Shown here in pieces: positions 42,848 through 52,865 of a stretch of DNA of 64,000 nucleotides. Each line of letters opens with the position of its first letter. Positions within the stretch are counted from its first letter, which is position 1. The DNA lies in NCBI RefSeq assembly GCF_900637975.1, contig NZ_LR134477.1, forward strand, positions 1,178,001 through 1,242,000, in the 5' to 3' direction. Source of the stretch: Actinomyces viscosus. GTDB taxonomy: Bacteria; Actinomycetota; Actinomycetes; Actinomycetales; Actinomycetaceae. The translations under genes were made by a program, and so were the position numbers. The notes below the pieces were generated by a model that made no database searches, was not told the origin of the DNA, and saw nothing but the letters and a program-made list of their open reading frames with translations.

Positions 42848-44295
42848 CGGGGACGAACCTCCTTGAGGTGGTCGGCCAGGCGCCAGGCGCCTGATCCGTT
42901 GGAGCCCTTGACCAGGACGGCATCACCGTCGGACAGGAGGGCGTCGATCTGGGAGATGGCGGTCGCGGCATCATCGAAGCCGACGACCTCGACCCCTCGC
43001 GCCCCGGCTGCCTCGAGTGCCTCCTGGGTGGAGCCGATGCCGATGAGCATAGCGGCTCCGGCCTGAGCCACTAGCTCCCCGGTGCGCGCATGATCGGCGG
43101 CGGAGGACTCCCCCAGCTCGAGCATCTCGGAAACCACGACGACGCGGCGCCTGTCCCCGGCCAGGGCCGGCAGAGCGGCCAGCGCCGCCGTCATGGAGTC
43201 GATGTTGGCGTTGTAGGAGTCGTCGATAAGAAGAAGATCACCACTGAGCTCGGACACATCCATGCGGTGGGGGCTCTCGATGCTCACGGATCCGAGCCGC
43301 TCGGCGATGAGCTCGGGTGCCAGCCCCGCGGCCAGGGCCAGGCCCGCGGCGGCCAGGGCGTTGGCCACGTTGTGGGCACCGGCCACGGCCAGCTGGACGC
43401 GCCGGGGCCCGTCGAGTCCGGGCAGGTGGAGGTCGAAGGCCGCGCGGGCCGCCGCATCCAGGACGATGCGCTCGGCGCGCAGGTCCGCCGGGGCTCCGTG
43501 GCTGGAGAAGGTGAGGACCCGTGCCGGGGCGAGCTGCGCCATGGCGGCGGCGCGGGCGTCGTCGGCGTTGAGGATGGTGGTGCCGCCGGGCAGCAGGCCG
43601 GCGATGATCTCCGCCTTGGCGGCGGCGACCCCCTCGATGGAGCCGAACCCGCCCATGTGGGCGTGGCCGATCATGAGGACCCCGGCCGCGTCCAGCGGCG
43701 CGATGTCGGTGAGGTAGGCGATGTGGCCGGGACCGGAGGCTCCCATCTCCAGGACGAGGTAGCGGGTGCGCTCGTCGGCCTCCAGGACGGTCAGCGGCAG
43801 GCCGATCTCGTTGTTGAAGCTGGCTCTGGGCGCCACCGTCGGGCCGGAGGCGGCCAGCAGCTGGCGGGTGAGGTCCTTCGTGGTGGTCTTACCCACCGAG
43901 CCGGTCATCGCGACGACGGTGAGCCGCTGCCCGCGATCCTCCGCGGCCCGGCGCAGACCGGCCAGGTGGGTGCGGGCCAGGGCGCCCAGGGCGGTGACGG
44001 TGTCCTCCACGAGGACGAGTCCCATGGGCAGGTCCTCGGGGGCCGCCTCGATCTCCTCCCCGGACAGCCCGGCTCGGGCGGCCTCCAGGTCGGAGACGAT
44101 GGCCCCGACGGCGCCCAGACGGAGCGCGGAGCCCAGGTGGGCGTGGCCGTCGGTGCGCTCGCCGTGGACGGCGACGAACAGGGCACCCTCGGCGGCCTGA
44201 CGGGAGTCGGTGACGACGGGGCCGGTGACGGAGGCGTCCGGGCCGATGAGTCTGCCGCCGACGGCGGCCGCGATCTGACTCAGGCTGAGATTCAT
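42844..44295 (-). CDS. murF: UDP-MurNAc-tripeptide--D-alanyl-D-alanine ligase
   Basis: The 483-residue ligase completes the pentapeptide by adding D-Ala-D-Ala. It starts MNLSLSQIAAAVGGRLIG, then VTDSRQAAEGALFVAVHGERTDGHAHL, the ATP loop VVAMTGSVGKTTTKDLTRQLL, SFNNEIGLPLTVLEAD, VLEMGASGPGHIAYLTDIA and LLIDDSYNANIDSMTAAL. ATG 44295 overlaps the murE stop, which decides this start over one four codons upstream. Confidence 0.97.
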   Translation of the reverse strand: MNLSLSQIAAAVGGRLIGPDASVTGPVVTDSRQAAEGALFVAVHGERTDGHAHLGSALRLGAVGAIVSDLEAARAGLSGEEIEAAPEDLPMGLVLVEDTVTALGALARTHLAGLRRAAEDRGQRLTVVAMTGSVGKTTTKDLTRQLLAASGPTVAPRASFNNEIGLPLTVLEADERTRYLVLEMGASGPGHIAYLTDIAPLDAAGVLMIGHAHMGGFGSIEGVAAAKAEIIAGLLPGGTTILNADDARAAAMAQLAPARVLTFSSHGAPADLRAERIVLDAAARAAFDLHLPGLDGPRRVQLAVAGAHNVANALAAAGLALAAGLAPELIAERLGSVSIESPHRMDVSELSGDLLLIDDSYNANIDSMTAALAALPALAGDRRRVVVVSEMLELGESSAADHARTGELVAQAGAAMLIGIGSTQEALEAAGARGVEVVGFDDAATAISQIDALLSDGDAVLVKGSNGSGAWRLADHLKEVRPR

Positions 44296-45878
44296 CCCCG
44301 TCCCCATTTCTCCTCAACGGCCTCGGCCATGACGGGGGCGTCGTTGTAGCGGATGAAGTCACCGGCGATCTCCAGGAAGGGCTCGTGGCCCTTGCCGGTG
44401 ACGATGACGGTGTCGTCGGGACCGCACAGCTCGACCCCCCGGCGCACGGCGTCGCCGCGCCAGGTGGTGACCTCCTCGACGTCCTCCAGGTCCGGGCGCA
44501 CGCTGCGCACCCCCTCCAGGATGGCGTCGCGGATGAGCTGGGGGTCCTCGCTGCGGGGGTTCTCGTCGGTGATGACCAGGACGTCGGCCAGGCGGGCGCA
44601 CACCTCGCCCAGCATGGGGCGCTTGCCCTGGTCGCGGTCGCCGTCGGAGCCGAAGACCACGATGAGACGTCCCGGGGTGATGGGACGCACGGCCTTGAGG
44701 GCCAGCTCCATGGCGTCGGGGGTGTGAGCGAAGTCCACGATGCACAGGCCGCGTCGGGCGTCGCGCTGACTGATGCGCTGCATCCGGCCCGGGATGTTGT
44801 GGGCTCCTGCCAGGGCGGCGGTGGCCGTGGCGGCGGGAACGCCCGCACGGATGGCCATGACCAGGGCCAGGGCGGCGTTCTGGACGTTGACGAGCCCGGG
44901 CAGGGGGCAGGAGGCCTCGATCTGCTCGCCGTTAGGCCCGTGGAGGGTGAAGGTGGTGGCGGAGTCGGTCAGGGAGACGGCGGCGTCGCTGACCCACCAG
45001 TCGGCGGGGGTCTGGCCGGGGTAGGCGCGCACGCGGTCGATCTCGATGGGGGCCTCCTGCGCGAGCCGGGCGCCCCACTGGTCGTCGACGCAGACGACGC
45101 CGCGGCGGGCGTGCTCGGGGGTGAACAGCTGCGCCTTGGCCTCCAGGTAGCCCTCCATGGTCTTGTGGAAGTCGAGGTGGTCGCGTTGGAGGTTGGTGAA
45201 GCCGGCGACGTCGAAGACGACGCCGTCAAGACGGTGCAGGACGATGGCGTGGCTGGAGGCCTCCAGGGAGGCGGCACCCACCCGGTCCTCCACGGCCAGG
45301 GCCATCATCCGCTGCAGGACGGGGGCCTCGACAGTGGTGCGCGGGGACTCCACGGAGCGCTCCCCCACGCGCAGCTCGACGGTCCCGGCCACCATGCAGC
45401 CGCCGAGGTGGGCCGACAGGATCGCGTCAAGGAAGTAGGAGGTGGTCGTCTTGCCGTTGGTGCCGGTCACGGCGGTGGTGACCAGGCCGCGTGCGGGGTG
45501 GTGGTAGACCTCGGCGCTCAGGGGGCCGACGACGGCGCGGGGGTCGTCGTGGACCAGGACCGGGGTGCCGGGGGCGAGCTCGTGGACGATCTGGGCGCCG
45601 TCGGCGTCGGTCAGGACCGCGACGGCACCGGAGGCGACGGCCTCAGCGGCGAAACGGGCACCGTGGACGGTGAAGCCGGGCAGGCCCACGAAGAGCTCGC
45701 CCGCGGCGGTGTCACCGGAGTCGACACTGACTCCCAGGACGCTCAGGTCGCCCAGGGCAGAGGCGTCATCAGCTGAGGCGGGAACCAGGGAGAAGCGCTC
45801 GCACAGGGTGCTGATGGGGATGGGACCATTGGAGCCCGGCCGTAGGGCGGCGGCCGACTCGTAGGCGTGGTTGCTCAT
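44292..45878 (-). CDS. murE: UDP-MurNAc-tripeptide synthetase (adds the diamino acid)
   Basis: A 528-residue protein. Patterns: GVSVDSGDTAAGELFVGLPGFTVHGARFAAEAV, VTAVTGTNGKTTTSYFLDAIL (ATP loop), TVEAPVLQRMMALAVEDRVGAASLEASSHAIVLHRLDG, TNLQRDHLDFHKTMEGYLEAKAQLF and VDFAHTPDAMELAL. The amino-acid selectivity motif reads DENPRSEDP, that is, the NPR form usually linked to meso-diaminopimelate rather than lysine or ornithine. Which residue is used here is therefore worth checking. It follows ftsI by about 110 bp. Confidence 0.96.
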   Translation of the reverse strand: MSNHAYESAAALRPGSNGPIPISTLCERFSLVPASADDASALGDLSVLGVSVDSGDTAAGELFVGLPGFTVHGARFAAEAVASGAVAVLTDADGAQIVHELAPGTPVLVHDDPRAVVGPLSAEVYHHPARGLVTTAVTGTNGKTTTSYFLDAILSAHLGGCMVAGTVELRVGERSVESPRTTVEAPVLQRMMALAVEDRVGAASLEASSHAIVLHRLDGVVFDVAGFTNLQRDHLDFHKTMEGYLEAKAQLFTPEHARRGVVCVDDQWGARLAQEAPIEIDRVRAYPGQTPADWWVSDAAVSLTDSATTFTLHGPNGEQIEASCPLPGLVNVQNAALALVMAIRAGVPAATATAALAGAHNIPGRMQRISQRDARRGLCIVDFAHTPDAMELALKAVRPITPGRLIVVFGSDGDRDQGKRPMLGEVCARLADVLVITDENPRSEDPQLIRDAILEGVRSVRPDLEDVEEVTTWRGDAVRRGVELCGPDDTVIVTGKGHEPFLEIAGDFIRYNDAPVMAEAVEEKWGRG

Positions 45879-45986
45879 AGTTCCTCAATCTATCGCGACC
45901 TTCGACTGTCGATCTTCCACAAGAGCCACTCCGGCTCACTTCGCCGGGGTGCTGGTGGTCACGCTTGCCTACCTCATGGGGCTACC

Positions 45987-47786
45987 TCACTGGCTCGCGT
46001 CCCGTTCCCCGCCGGCTCCGTCACGGGCGGCCTGGGCGGCGACGACGTTCGGGTCCGGGGCGATGTTGAGCGCCTGCATGGCGGCCAGCGCCACCTCCCG
46101 GAAGACGGGAGCGGCAACGGTGCCCCCGTAGATGCCCTCGGGCCGGTAGACGATGACGGCGATGGCCAGGACCGGGTCGCGTGCGGGCAGGAAGCCGACG
46201 AAGGAGGCCACGGTGGAGTCGTCGGTGAGGATCTCGGTGGTCCCGGTCTTGCCGGCGACCAGGTAGCCGTTGATGGAGGCGGACTCGGCGGTGCCGCCCT
46301 CCTGGGTGACGCCGATGAGCATCTCGGTGAGGGTCTTGGCGGTGGCCTCGGAGATGACCCGCACCCCCTCGGGGCGGGTCTGGGGGGTCTCCTTGCCGTC
46401 GGCGTCGATCCAGGCGTCGATGACGCGCGGGGCCACGCGCACGCCCTTGTTGGCCACGGCGGCCAGCACCTGGAGGGACTGGAGGGTGGTTCCGGCGACC
46501 CCCTGCCCGAACATCGTGGTGTACCGGGTGCGGTCGTCCCAGGAGCTGGGCGGGTAGATGATCCCGTCGGACTCGGCGGGCATCTCGATACCCGTGGCCT
46601 CGCCCCAGCCGAAGCGCTTCATGTAGTCGTAGCGGACGTCGTCGGAGACCTTCTCACCGATCTGGAGGGTGCCGACGTTGGAGGACTCCGCCAGGACCCC
46701 GGCGGTGGTCATGGACTGGGTCTCGTGCTCGTGGGAGTCCTTGAAGGTCTGCCCGCTGGCCGAGGTCCAGGTGTAGGGGACGGTCCAGGTGTCCTCGGGC
46801 TTGACCGCCCCCTCCTCCAGGGCGGTGGCGAAGGTGACGACCTTGCCGACGCTTCCGGGCTCGAAGACGGCCTGGACGCTGCGGGCGGTGCGGTTCTCCT
46901 CGGGGGTGGCCGAGGGGTCAGAGGGGTCCACGGAGTTGGAGTCGGCCAGGACGACGACCTTGCCGGTGCTCGGCTCCATGGCCATGACGATGCCCCAGTC
47001 GGCGTGCTGGGCAGCCACCGTGCGGTCGATGGTCTCCTGGGCGATGGACTGCAGGTCCGGGTTGAGGGTGGTGCGCACGGTGGCGCCGGGCCTGGCCGGT
47101 TTGTCCTCCTGCTCGCCGGTGGGGATGATGACGCCGCTGCGTCCGATCTCCTCGCTGCCCTTGCCGTCGACGCCGGTGAGGAGCTGGTTCTGGGTGAGCT
47201 CCAGCCCGGCGGCCCCGATAAGCTCGCGGTTGTGCTCCCCCTCGTGGGTGAAGCCCAGGACGTTGCCGGCCACGGTCCCGGCCGGGTAGGTGCGTCGGGT
47301 GCGCTGGTCGGGCTCGACGCCGGGGATGTCCAGGGCCTTGATCTTGCGCCAGGTGTCGGGGGCGACCTCCTGGGCGATGACCTCGTAGGTCCGGTCTCCC
47401 ACGAGCTTGGCCCCGAGCTCGAGGGGGTCGACGTCGAGGATCGGGGCGAGCTGGGCGGCCACCGCCGCCGCCCCGTAGCCGACGACGACCTTCTCGTTGA
47501 CGCCGGTGGACTCGTTCTGACGCATCTCGGTGCGCTCGTACTGGGCGATGAGGGTCTGGTTGACGCCGATGTCGTAGCTGACCGCCGACGAGGCCAGGAC
47601 CGTGCCGTCTCGTCCGGTGATGTCTCCGCGGGGGGCCCGGTTGACCCAGGAGACCGTGCGCTCGGCCTTGGCCTTGGCGGCCAGCTCCGGCCCGTCGATC
47701 GCCTGGACGTAGACGGTGCGACCGGCCAGGGCCGTGAAGAGCAGCAGGCCTCCGGCCTGGAGCGCCTGACGACGCGAGGGGTTCAC
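45987..47786 (-). CDS. ftsI: FtsI, septal penicillin-binding protein (class B PBP)
   Basis: A 599-residue protein. One N-terminal membrane segment (QALQAGGLLLFTALAGRTVYVQAIDG) precedes a pedestal domain (RTYPAGTVAGNVLGF) and the transpeptidase. Active-site motifs are all present: SxxK in FEPGSVGKVVTFATAL, SxN in VLAESSNVGTLQIG, and KTG in GYLVAGKTGTTEIL. It cross-links septal peptidoglycan with FtsW. GTG 47786 is the most likely start, six bases after the ftsL stop. Beta-lactams would target it. Confidence 0.96.
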   Translation of the reverse strand: MNPSRRQALQAGGLLLFTALAGRTVYVQAIDGPELAAKAKAERTVSWVNRAPRGDITGRDGTVLASSAVSYDIGVNQTLIAQYERTEMRQNESTGVNEKVVVGYGAAAVAAQLAPILDVDPLELGAKLVGDRTYEVIAQEVAPDTWRKIKALDIPGVEPDQRTRRTYPAGTVAGNVLGFTHEGEHNRELIGAAGLELTQNQLLTGVDGKGSEEIGRSGVIIPTGEQEDKPARPGATVRTTLNPDLQSIAQETIDRTVAAQHADWGIVMAMEPSTGKVVVLADSNSVDPSDPSATPEENRTARSVQAVFEPGSVGKVVTFATALEEGAVKPEDTWTVPYTWTSASGQTFKDSHEHETQSMTTAGVLAESSNVGTLQIGEKVSDDVRYDYMKRFGWGEATGIEMPAESDGIIYPPSSWDDRTRYTTMFGQGVAGTTLQSLQVLAAVANKGVRVAPRVIDAWIDADGKETPQTRPEGVRVISEATAKTLTEMLIGVTQEGGTAESASINGYLVAGKTGTTEILTDDSTVASFVGFLPARDPVLAIAVIVYRPEGIYGGTVAAPVFREVALAAMQALNIAPDPNVVAAQAARDGAGGERDASQ

Positions 47787-47792
47787 CGGCGC

Positions 47793-48266
47793 CTACTTTC
47801 CGGCCTGGCCGGCCTTGGCCGCCTGGGCGGGGGTGCCTTCGGTGAGCTGGCCCTTGTCGACGTCGACGACGCCGGGGGCGGCGGCGGGCACCATGCCGAG
47901 TTCCTTGGCCCGGCTGGCCAGGGCGTCGGGTGCCGAGGCCTCCTGCACCTGGGTACGCAGCGTCTCGACGTGGTCCTCGGCGACGTTGAGCTCGACCTGC
48001 TTCTCCTTCATCCGGTAGGCGGTGTCGGCCATCTTGGCGTTGAGGAGCATCGAGGCGATGAGGGCGCCGGCCAGCACCATGATGATGAGCGTGAGGAAGG
48101 GCAGGGAGGACGAGGTCGCCCGGGAGGCGCCGCTGATGGCGCGCAGCTGGGGGCGGTTGACGGAGCCGGCCTCGGTGCGTCCCTGGGTGCCGGTGGAACC
48201 ACTTGCCTGGGCGGTGCGCCGCGTTGCGATCGGGCGGGTGACTCGAGCAGTGGCGGTGGCGCTCAT
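47793..48266 (-). CDS. ftsL: FtsL-like divisome protein
   Basis: A 157-residue protein: basic N-terminus (ATARVTRPIATRRTAQ), one membrane helix (SLPFLTLIIMVLAGALIASMLLNAKMA) and a short extracellular coiled coil (YRMKEKQVELNVAEDHVETLRTQVQEASAPDALASRAKELGMVPAAAPGVV). That order is the FtsL pattern, although primary sequence is poorly conserved, so position between rsmH and ftsI carries weight. ATG 48266 gives this size. The C-terminus is Gln/Ala-rich. Confidence 0.88.
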   Translation of the reverse strand: MSATATARVTRPIATRRTAQASGSTGTQGRTEAGSVNRPQLRAISGASRATSSSLPFLTLIIMVLAGALIASMLLNAKMADTAYRMKEKQVELNVAEDHVETLRTQVQEASAPDALASRAKELGMVPAAAPGVVDVDKGQLTEGTPAQAAKAGQAGK

Positions 48267-48345
48267 CGATGTGCCTTCCCTGTGGTGTTTCTGGACTGAT
48301 GACTGGAGTGGCTGGTGGCGGCCGGCGGCAACCGGCGGTGGCCGG

Positions 48346-49446
<1,101 letters not shown>

Positions 49447-49782
49447 GCGGCGCTCTCCTTCCTGGTGCTGGTTCCTGGTAATGGTTCCTGGTGCTCGCCC
49501 GGTGCCGGGCACTGGACGTGCCTGGTGCCGGGTGGCTCGACTCCCCGTGAGGGGCTGCGAAGCGTCGGTCTGTCGAGTCGGCTGCCCGTCCTCGACGTCG
49601 GTTCGCGGACCGGCGGTGGCCATCTCGCCAGGACTCCTCCCGTGGTTCCGGCGCCGGGGAAGAGGCGTCGGACGCGACATCGGGCGGAGACCTCACGAGA
49701 TGGCTCACCAGAGCCCTGACGGCCACGGCGTGCGGTCCACGGTGTTCAGTTGGGTCCAGCCGGCGGTTCGGCCGGTTCCGGC
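49447..49782 (-). other. 336-bp gap between mraZ and rsmH
   Basis: No credible gene. Near the rsmH start are short direct repeats GGTTCCTGGT (49470-49479 and 49483-49492) and a tight hairpin GCCCGG-TG-CCGGGC (49497-49510). The open frame upstream of rsmH is low-complexity and has no ribosome-binding site. An internal promoter is possible but not visible. Confidence 0.4.
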
Positions 49783-50214
49783 TCAGAAGAAGCCGGGGAT
49801 GATCTCCTCTGCCGTGTCGGCGAAGACCTGCTCCTGAGCGGCCAGGTAGGTGCTCCAGGACTCGGCGTCCCAGATCTCCACCCGGGCCCCGGCTCCGATC
49901 ACGGCCAGGTCCTTCTTCAGGCCCGCATAGGCCCTCAGTGGTGCCGGCAGCGTGATGCGGCCCTGCTTGTCCGGGATCTGCGAGTCCGCTCCCGAGAGCA
50001 TGACGCGCACGTAGTCACGCGCCTGCTTCTGGGCGAGGGGCGCCTCACGCAGCTGGGCGTACATGCGCTCGAACTCGGCAGCAGTGAAGGCGTACAGGCA
50101 GTGCTCCTGACCTCGGGTCAGAACCACGCCGCCCGCAAGCTCCTCACGGAACTTCGCCGGGAGGATGAGACGGCCCTTCTCGTCCAGCTTGGGTGCATGC
50201 GTTCCCAGGAACAT
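49783..50214 (-). CDS. mraZ: MraZ, transcriptional regulator of the dcw cluster
   Basis: A 143-residue protein. Two SpoVT/AbrB-type half domains are seen: [32 protein letters not shown] and [39 protein letters not shown]. MraZ forms rings that bind tandem direct repeats ahead of its own gene and control the dcw operon. ATG 50214 has AAGGAGG six bases upstream. A matching array of repeats lies 34-70 bp before the start. It is the first gene of the cluster. Confidence 0.96.
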   Translation of the reverse strand: MFLGTHAPKLDEKGRLILPAKFREELAGGVVLTRGQEHCLYAFTAAEFERMYAQLREAPLAQKQARDYVRVMLSGADSQIPDKQGRITLPAPLRAYAGLKKDLAVIGAGARVEIWDAESWSTYLAAQEQVFADTAEEIIPGFF

Positions 50215-50247
50215 GAGCCACCTCCTTCCCCTCGACGACCCCGTGCA

Positions 50248-50283
50248 CCCCACCCTACTCCACTTCCCTCCCTTTTCTCCCAC
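50248..50283 (-). promoter_or_regulatory. MraZ box array in front of mraZ
   Basis: Read on the minus strand: GTGGGA, AGGGAG, GTGGAG and GTGGGG, each six bases separated by exactly four bases (10-bp period; 50278-50283, 50268-50273, 50258-50263, 50248-50253). This is the repeat layout expected for MraZ, which binds tandem G-rich boxes on one helix face. Confidence 0.7.
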
Positions 50284-50391
50284 CCCTCCCCTGCGAGCAC
50301 ATCACAACTACGCATCACCGGCGCGGCACCACTGCCGAGGCGACCTCGTTTTTCGTTGATATCGCGGGCATCATGGGTGACGGCAAAGGTT

Positions 50392-50419
50392 GTGGAGGAA
50401 GGTGGAGGGGCAGTGGAGG
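50392..50419 (+). promoter_or_regulatory. Second array of GTGGAG boxes, opposite orientation
   Basis: GTGGAGG occurs three times at 50392, 50402 and 50413 (periods of 10 and 11 bp) on the plus strand, about 180 bp upstream of mraZ and facing away from it. The box is identical to the one in the proximal array. No plus-strand gene starts downstream. Confidence 0.5.
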
Positions 50420-50666
50420 GAGGCATTCGCCACCACCTTCTCGGCGTGGTGGACGCACAGGAAAAAAGCAGGCTTCACCCGGCCTGCACGCAGACTTCAG
50501 GCGATGAGGCCCAGGTGACGCGGCTCTTCTGGAAGGTCCCTGGAGTTGCTTGGAATCCCCTGTGATCCCGCGGGCCTTGCAGAGATCTGGTGAGGAGCCG
50601 ACAACCTACAGGCCCCGTCCCGAGCCGGTGAGCGTCGGGGACAGGACCTGCAGATGCGGGAGGGGT

Positions 50667-50707
50667 GGAGGGAAGTGGGGGTGAGGGTGGTGGAGGGAAG
50701 TGGGGAC
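50667..50707 (+). promoter_or_regulatory. Third, duplicated array of GTGGAG/GTGGGG boxes
   Basis: GTGGAG-N4-GTGGGG (50667-50682) is repeated at 50692-50707, with a GTGAGG between. The unit and 4-base spacing are the same as in the mraZ-proximal array. It lies just after the DUF3040 gene and about 450-490 bp before mraZ, plus-strand orientation. Confidence 0.5.
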
Positions 50708-50775
50708 CTCGTCAGCAGAGACGACCTCGGAGGAGGAGGTGAGGCGGATCGAGCGGATCGAGCCGGGGCGGCGCG

Positions 50776-51189
50776 TCAGTCCTCGGAGTCGCGACGGCGC
50801 TCCCACCGCTCGGACTGCCGGTCCATGAAGGAGGAGCGCTTCCTCCCGCCACTCTTGCCCCGGCCGGACTTGCCGCCACCGGTGGCGGACCGGTTCGAGC
50901 CCGAGGGGCTCTCGACCCGGGTCAGGGCCAGGGCCACCCCGCCGACGGCCACAAGGAAGCCCGCGACCCCCAGCAGGATGGAGACGAGGTTGTGGCGCAC
51001 CGAGACCCCAGCAATGAGAAGGGCCAGACCGATGAGCACCAGGGCCACTCCCCCACCGATATGGCGGGGCGAGGGGCGCGAGAGCCGACGCTCCTCACGT
51101 TGGAGCGTCTGCGCCAGGTCGGGGTCGTCCTGGTGGAGCTGCGACTCCAGGTCCCGCAGGACCTGCTGCTCTCGCTCTGACAGTGCCAT
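50776..51189 (-). CDS. DUF3040 membrane protein
   Basis: A 137-residue protein: MALSEREQQVLRDLESQLHQDDPDLAQTL (the conserved DUF3040 start), two membrane helices (IGGGVALVLIGLALLIAGVSV and LVSILLGVAGFLVAVGGVALAL), then a Lys/Arg/Gly-rich tail. ATG 51189 is preferred to the ATG one codon earlier because AAGGAG is then four bases away. DUF3040 genes commonly sit beside mraZ in actinobacteria; the function is unknown, and division-related work is only implied by position. Confidence 0.85.
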   Translation of the reverse strand: MALSEREQQVLRDLESQLHQDDPDLAQTLQREERRLSRPSPRHIGGGVALVLIGLALLIAGVSVRHNLVSILLGVAGFLVAVGGVALALTRVESPSGSNRSATGGGKSGRGKSGGRKRSSFMDRQSERWERRRDSED

Positions 51190-51411
51190 CATGCTCCTTG
51201 CTTCCGGGCGGGGCCGGGGATCTGCGCCGTAGTTGCCAGGATAGGCGCTGTGGGGGCTCAGGAGAAACTCGCGGGACAGGTTGGTCGAGATTGGTGGGAT
51301 GAGCCGAGGCGGCGCGCCTGGACCCCGGATCGACCCGGACCGCCTGACGCCTCGTCTCCTTGACTCAGACTCACCGGCTCACCGCTCCTGCCCGTGGCCC
51401 TCACCTGGCCC

Positions 51412-52695
51412 TCACCGCCCCGCCTCATCATCGCGCCTCGGCCGACTCCGGTCGCCGCGCGCCGGTCGAGCGGCCCCGCTCCCGCCCCCTCCCAGGAGGC
51501 TGGCCGGTGCCAGAGCACCGTCGCCCCACCTGCGGCGCACGGCGTCGGCCGCTCGTTCCGAGGCGCCGCGCCGAGGGTCCTCGTCCAGGAGGAGCTGCAC
51601 GCCGTCGTCGGGGCGCAGCAGTCCCTCGACCCGCACGCCCAGGAGGCGGAAGCCGCCGGCCGGCGTGGGCAGGGCGGAGTAGAGCGTGGAGACGGTCTCC
51701 CAGATGTCGTGGGCGAGGTCGGTGGGAACCGCCAGGGTGCGTGAGCGGGTGACGGTGGCGAAGTCGGCCCCTCTGGCCTTGAGGACGACGACGCGGCACC
51801 TCAGGTCCCCCGCTCGCAGGCGGGCGGCGCACTGATGGGTCTGGTCCAGCAGGACCCGTCTGGCGTGCTCGCGGTCGGTGACCGTGTCGAAGAAGGTCGT
51901 CTCGGTGCCCACCGACTTCTCCTCACGCACCGGCTCCACGCGGCGGGGGTCGAGTCCGTGGGACAGCTCGTGCAGGTGACGTCCGGCGGCTCGTCCCAGG
52001 ATCTTCTCCAGGTGGCGCACGTCGGTGCTCGCCAGGGTGCGCACGTCGTTGATGCCCCACCTGGCCAGGACCTCCTGGGTTCGGGCGCCCACGCCCCACA
52101 GCGCTCCGACCGGCAGCAGGTTGAGGAAGTCCTGTGTGGCCTCGGCCGGGATGAGGAGCAGCCCGTCGGGCTTGGCGTGGGACGAGGCGAGCTTGGCGAC
52201 GAACTTGGTGGAGGCGATGCCCACCGAGGCCGGAACGCCCACGCGCCGACGGACCTCGGAGCGGATCCACCTGCCGATGGTCACCGGGGTGCCCATGCGG
52301 CGCCTGGCCCCGGTCACGTCCAGGAAGGCCTCGTCGATACTCACCTTCTCCAGGACGGGAGTGACCTCCGCCAGGACGGACATGACCTGGGCCGAGACCT
52401 GGGAGTAGAGGCCGTGGCGCACGGGCAGGACCACGGCCTGGGGGCAGCGCCGGGAGGCCTCGGCCATGGACATCGCCGAGGAGACGCCGAAGGCGCGGGC
52501 CTCGTAGGAGGCGGCCGAGACGACGCCCCGGCCGTCGCGGCCGCCCACGATGACGGGACGGCCGACCAGCTCGGGGTGCTCGAGGAGCTCGACCGAGGCG
52601 AAGAACGCGTCCATGTCGACGTGGATGATGGGGGTCGCGGAGTCGTCGTCCCCCCAGGAGCGGCGCGCGGCCTGGGAACGGGGCGCCCGGCTCAT
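51412..52695 (-). CDS. dinB: DNA polymerase IV (Y family)
   Basis: The 427-residue translesion polymerase extends past damaged bases with low fidelity. Catalytic acidic residues are in IIHVDMDAFFASVE and VSIDEAFLDVTG; SAASYEARAFGVSSAMSMAEA, VGIASTKFVAKLASSHAKPDGLLL, LPVGALWGVGARTQEVL and KSVGTETTFFDTV are family patterns. The C-terminus is Gly/Arg/Asp-rich beyond the little-finger domain. ATG 52695 follows GAGGAGGTGGAG. It is divergent from the spermidine-synthase-like gene. Confidence 0.95.
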   Translation of the reverse strand: MSRAPRSQAARRSWGDDDSATPIIHVDMDAFFASVELLEHPELVGRPVIVGGRDGRGVVSAASYEARAFGVSSAMSMAEASRRCPQAVVLPVRHGLYSQVSAQVMSVLAEVTPVLEKVSIDEAFLDVTGARRRMGTPVTIGRWIRSEVRRRVGVPASVGIASTKFVAKLASSHAKPDGLLLIPAEATQDFLNLLPVGALWGVGARTQEVLARWGINDVRTLASTDVRHLEKILGRAAGRHLHELSHGLDPRRVEPVREEKSVGTETTFFDTVTDREHARRVLLDQTHQCAARLRAGDLRCRVVVLKARGADFATVTRSRTLAVPTDLAHDIWETVSTLYSALPTPAGGFRLLGVRVEGLLRPDDGVQLLLDEDPRRGASERAADAVRRRWGDGALAPASLLGGGGSGAARPARGDRSRPRRDDEAGR

Positions 52696-52865
52696 CTCCA
52701 CCTCCTCAGTGACAACGACGGGCTGAGAGCGACGGGCCCGCCCGGCGAGCCCCTGGCGTGCCGCTGACGCGCGGTGCGTCCGAGGCGTCCCGGCCGACAG
52801 CGCCCGGCACATACCCGGTGCCCGGCCGAAGCCTCCCTCAGCTCCTCTCAGGCTACCGTGGACCT

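Noticed and set aside
45867..48299. Long plus-strand open frame opposite ftsI and ftsL
   Set aside because: Antisense to two genes with complete catalytic or topological motifs; no credible protein features.
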